In this document: piece by piece, positions 62,762-64,000 of the stretch
Layout of the letters: every line of letters starts with the position of its first letter
Numbering within the stretch: the stretch's first letter is position 1
Source: DASWYT01 sp965246875
GTDB taxonomy: Bacteria > Pseudomonadota > Alphaproteobacteria > Micavibrionales > SZUA-601
Direction of reading: 5' to 3'
Assembly: GCA_965246875.1 (NCBI GenBank)
Contig: CBDFFU010000003.1
Span: 558,001-622,000 of the forward strand
DNA: 64,000 nt
Position numbers and translations under genes: made by a program
The notes under the pieces: generated by a model
What the model was told of the DNA's origin: nothing
The model's input: the letters and a program-made list of their open reading frames with translations, nothing else
The model's database searches: none

Positions 62762-64000
62762 TTAATGAGCCGGCGGTGCGTCAGTTTTCGCGGCACGTTT
62801 GATGGTCGGCATGAAGAAACACACAAAGGCCAACGTGAACATGGTGACAGCCAGTAACGCAAACGCGTCGTGATAGGCCAGGATGGCAGCCTGGCGCAAT
62901 AATTCGCGGTACATGCGGCCCATCGCCAATTGGCCGCTGGCGGCCAGATCATAGCCACGATCCAAAAAGGTTTGCGTGTAGCCTGCCAACAAGGTGGAAT
63001 AGTTGATGTTGGCTGGCGATAAATGTTCTGACAATTGTGCCTGACGGATTTGCTGATGCCGTGACACATAGCTTGCCACAATCGCGATCCCGGCGCTGCC
63101 ACCCAGGTTTCGTGACAGGGAATAAAGGGCGGAGGCTTTGCTGCTGAGTTCCTTGGGAATATCGGCAAAGGCCAATGTGCTGATCGGAATAAACAGGAAT
63201 GGCAGGCCCAGGACTTGGGTAATCCGCATCCAGGCAAAGGTCGCGTAATCCGCTTGTGGCGTGATGTGCATGGTGTGCCACATGCCAAGGCTGGAGAGAA
63301 ACAAGCCGAACATCACCATATATTTGGCCTGGATTTTGCCGACCAGCTTGCCAGAGAGTGGCATGAGGAAGACGACGAACAAGCCACCCGGTGAAATGAC
63401 AAGACCAGACAAGGTGGCGTCATAGCCAAATTGTGATTGCACAAGTAATGGTAACAAGGCCGAGCTGCTATACAGCACAAAGCCTGTGAAAAAGATCATG
63501 ACGCATGATAAACCAAATCCCGGTTTGGCCAGCAGGGGCAGGGCGACGACCGGATCTTTTTGCCGCAAGATCCAGGTGACGGCACTGGTCAAGCAACTCA
63601 CACTAATGACCGTCATCATGACGATAAAGGAACTGTCGAACCAATCATCCTGTTGCCCTTTGTCCAGCACAATCTGCAAGGCACCAAGGCCAATAGCGAT
63701 CAGTCCCAAACCAATATAGTCAATGGAGCCCGCTTTTTTGGCCATCGCGTGTGGCGGGTCCTGCACCAGACGTTTGACCAGATAAAACGCCAGCATGCCA
63801 ACGGGAACATTCAAATAGAAAATCCAGCGCCAGCTATATTCATCCGTAATAAAGCCGCCCAAGGTCGGCCCCAAAATCGGCGCAACGATAATGGTGATGC
63901 TGGTAATGCCAAAAGCGGAGGCGCGTTTTTCGGGCGGAAAACTGTCGAGGATGATGGCCTGTTGAATCGGTTGCAGCCCGCCACCCGCTAAACCCTGAAT
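62762..64000 (-). CDS. emrB: DHA2 family (EmrB-like) multidrug MFS exporter, 5' end outside window
   Basis: C-terminal part of a 14-helix drug/proton antiporter. The visible part starts inside the protein with GLAGGGLQPIQQAIILDSF, followed by the motif C-like GPTLGGFITDEYSWRWIFYL and further helices to the C-terminus. Partners are the OMF just downstream and, as expected for this class, an EmrA-like fusion protein that would lie beyond the window end. It exports hydrophobic toxic compounds in homologues. The reading frame is open to the last base, so the gene continues outside. Confidence 0.92.
   Translation of the reverse strand: MQGLAGGGLQPIQQAIILDSFPPEKRASAFGITSITIIVAPILGPTLGGFITDEYSWRWIFYLNVPVGMLAFYLVKRLVQDPPHAMAKKAGSIDYIGLGLIAIGLGALQIVLDKGQQDDWFDSSFIVMMTVISVSCLTSAVTWILRQKDPVVALPLLAKPGFGLSCVMIFFTGFVLYSSSALLPLLVQSQFGYDATLSGLVISPGGLFVVFLMPLSGKLVGKIQAKYMVMFGLFLSSLGMWHTMHITPQADYATFAWMRITQVLGLPFLFIPISTLAFADIPKELSSKASALYSLSRNLGGSAGIAIVASYVSRHQQIRQAQLSEHLSPANINYSTLLAGYTQTFLDRGYDLAASGQLAMGRMYRELLRQAAILAYHDAFALLAVTMFTLAFVCFFMPTIKRAAKTDAPPAH

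Noticed and set aside
62749..63288. Upstream extension of the outer-membrane factor to 63288
   Set aside because: It would overlap the MFS gene and place the lipoprotein signal in mid-protein. ATG 62748 with AGGAT upstream begins the signal peptide.
1..64000. CRISPR arrays, tRNA or rRNA genes, insertion sequences, prophage, integrase
   Set aside because: I saw no regularly spaced repeats, no cloverleaf-like or rRNA-like sequence, and no transposase, integrase or phage structural gene.

Overview
The window looks like an ordinary chromosomal stretch of a Gram-negative proteobacterium of middling GC content. An alphaproteobacterium is the best guess, from a very large cyclic beta-1,2-glucan synthase, a ligase-associated exonuclease/ligase/helicase/PdeM set, a UdgX plus radical-SAM repair pair and a STAS-fused MlaE-type permease. 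Genes are densely packed, often overlapping by 4 to 17 bases. I see no rRNA, tRNA, CRISPR array, insertion sequence or prophage.

Layout. 1-4945: an efflux outer-membrane lipoprotein, then a convergent repair operon (UdgX/DUF4130 fusion, radical-SAM protein, UmuD-like S24 protein). 4975-8532: a hybrid kinase, a single-domain response regulator and a CHASE3 histidine kinase. 8800-14992: AsmA-like protein, EntS-like MFS exporter, tandem entericidin-type lipoproteins, zinc alcohol dehydrogenase, divergent exported MsrB and MsrA. 14995-22473: a fused LplT-PlsC-Aas lysophospholipid salvage enzyme and a DUF2339 membrane protein, divergent from a TetR regulator with a clear palindromic operator, then a lipase-like hydrolase. 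22569-27887: prfC, two proteins of unknown role, an Old Yellow Enzyme and a lipoprotein esterase. 27933-31360: a four-gene Mla/MCE lipid transport operon. 31416-38836: a YciF-like ferritin-fold protein and the ligase-associated DNA repair set, interrupted by an AT-rich P-loop kinase gene. 38851-43248: DUF4197, PQQ-type sugar dehydrogenase, acetoacetate decarboxylase, patatin-like phospholipase. 43245-51905: cyclic beta-1,2-glucan synthase. 52037-58373: an alternative (CS1/TcfC-like) chaperone-usher pilus locus with three pilin-like genes, an unusual usher and a divergent chaperone. 58240-61327: muropeptide-sugar recycling (SIS protein, MurQ, AnmK). 61315-64000: an EmrB/OMF efflux operon cut by the window end.

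Themes. Many genes serve envelope upkeep: phospholipid transport and repair (Mla, LplT-Aas, patatin), periplasmic glucan, cell-wall recycling, pili and two efflux outer-membrane factors. Two separate DNA-repair modules are present. The least described part is the pilus locus: its usher carries three copies of an N-terminal PPGFE-type motif and a long low-complexity insert in its C-terminal domain, and one of its pilin genes is frameshifted. Frame disruptions are also seen in msrA (two that compensate) and in the SIS gene. Most fall next to short homopolymers, so sequencing or assembly error must be excluded before any biological reading.
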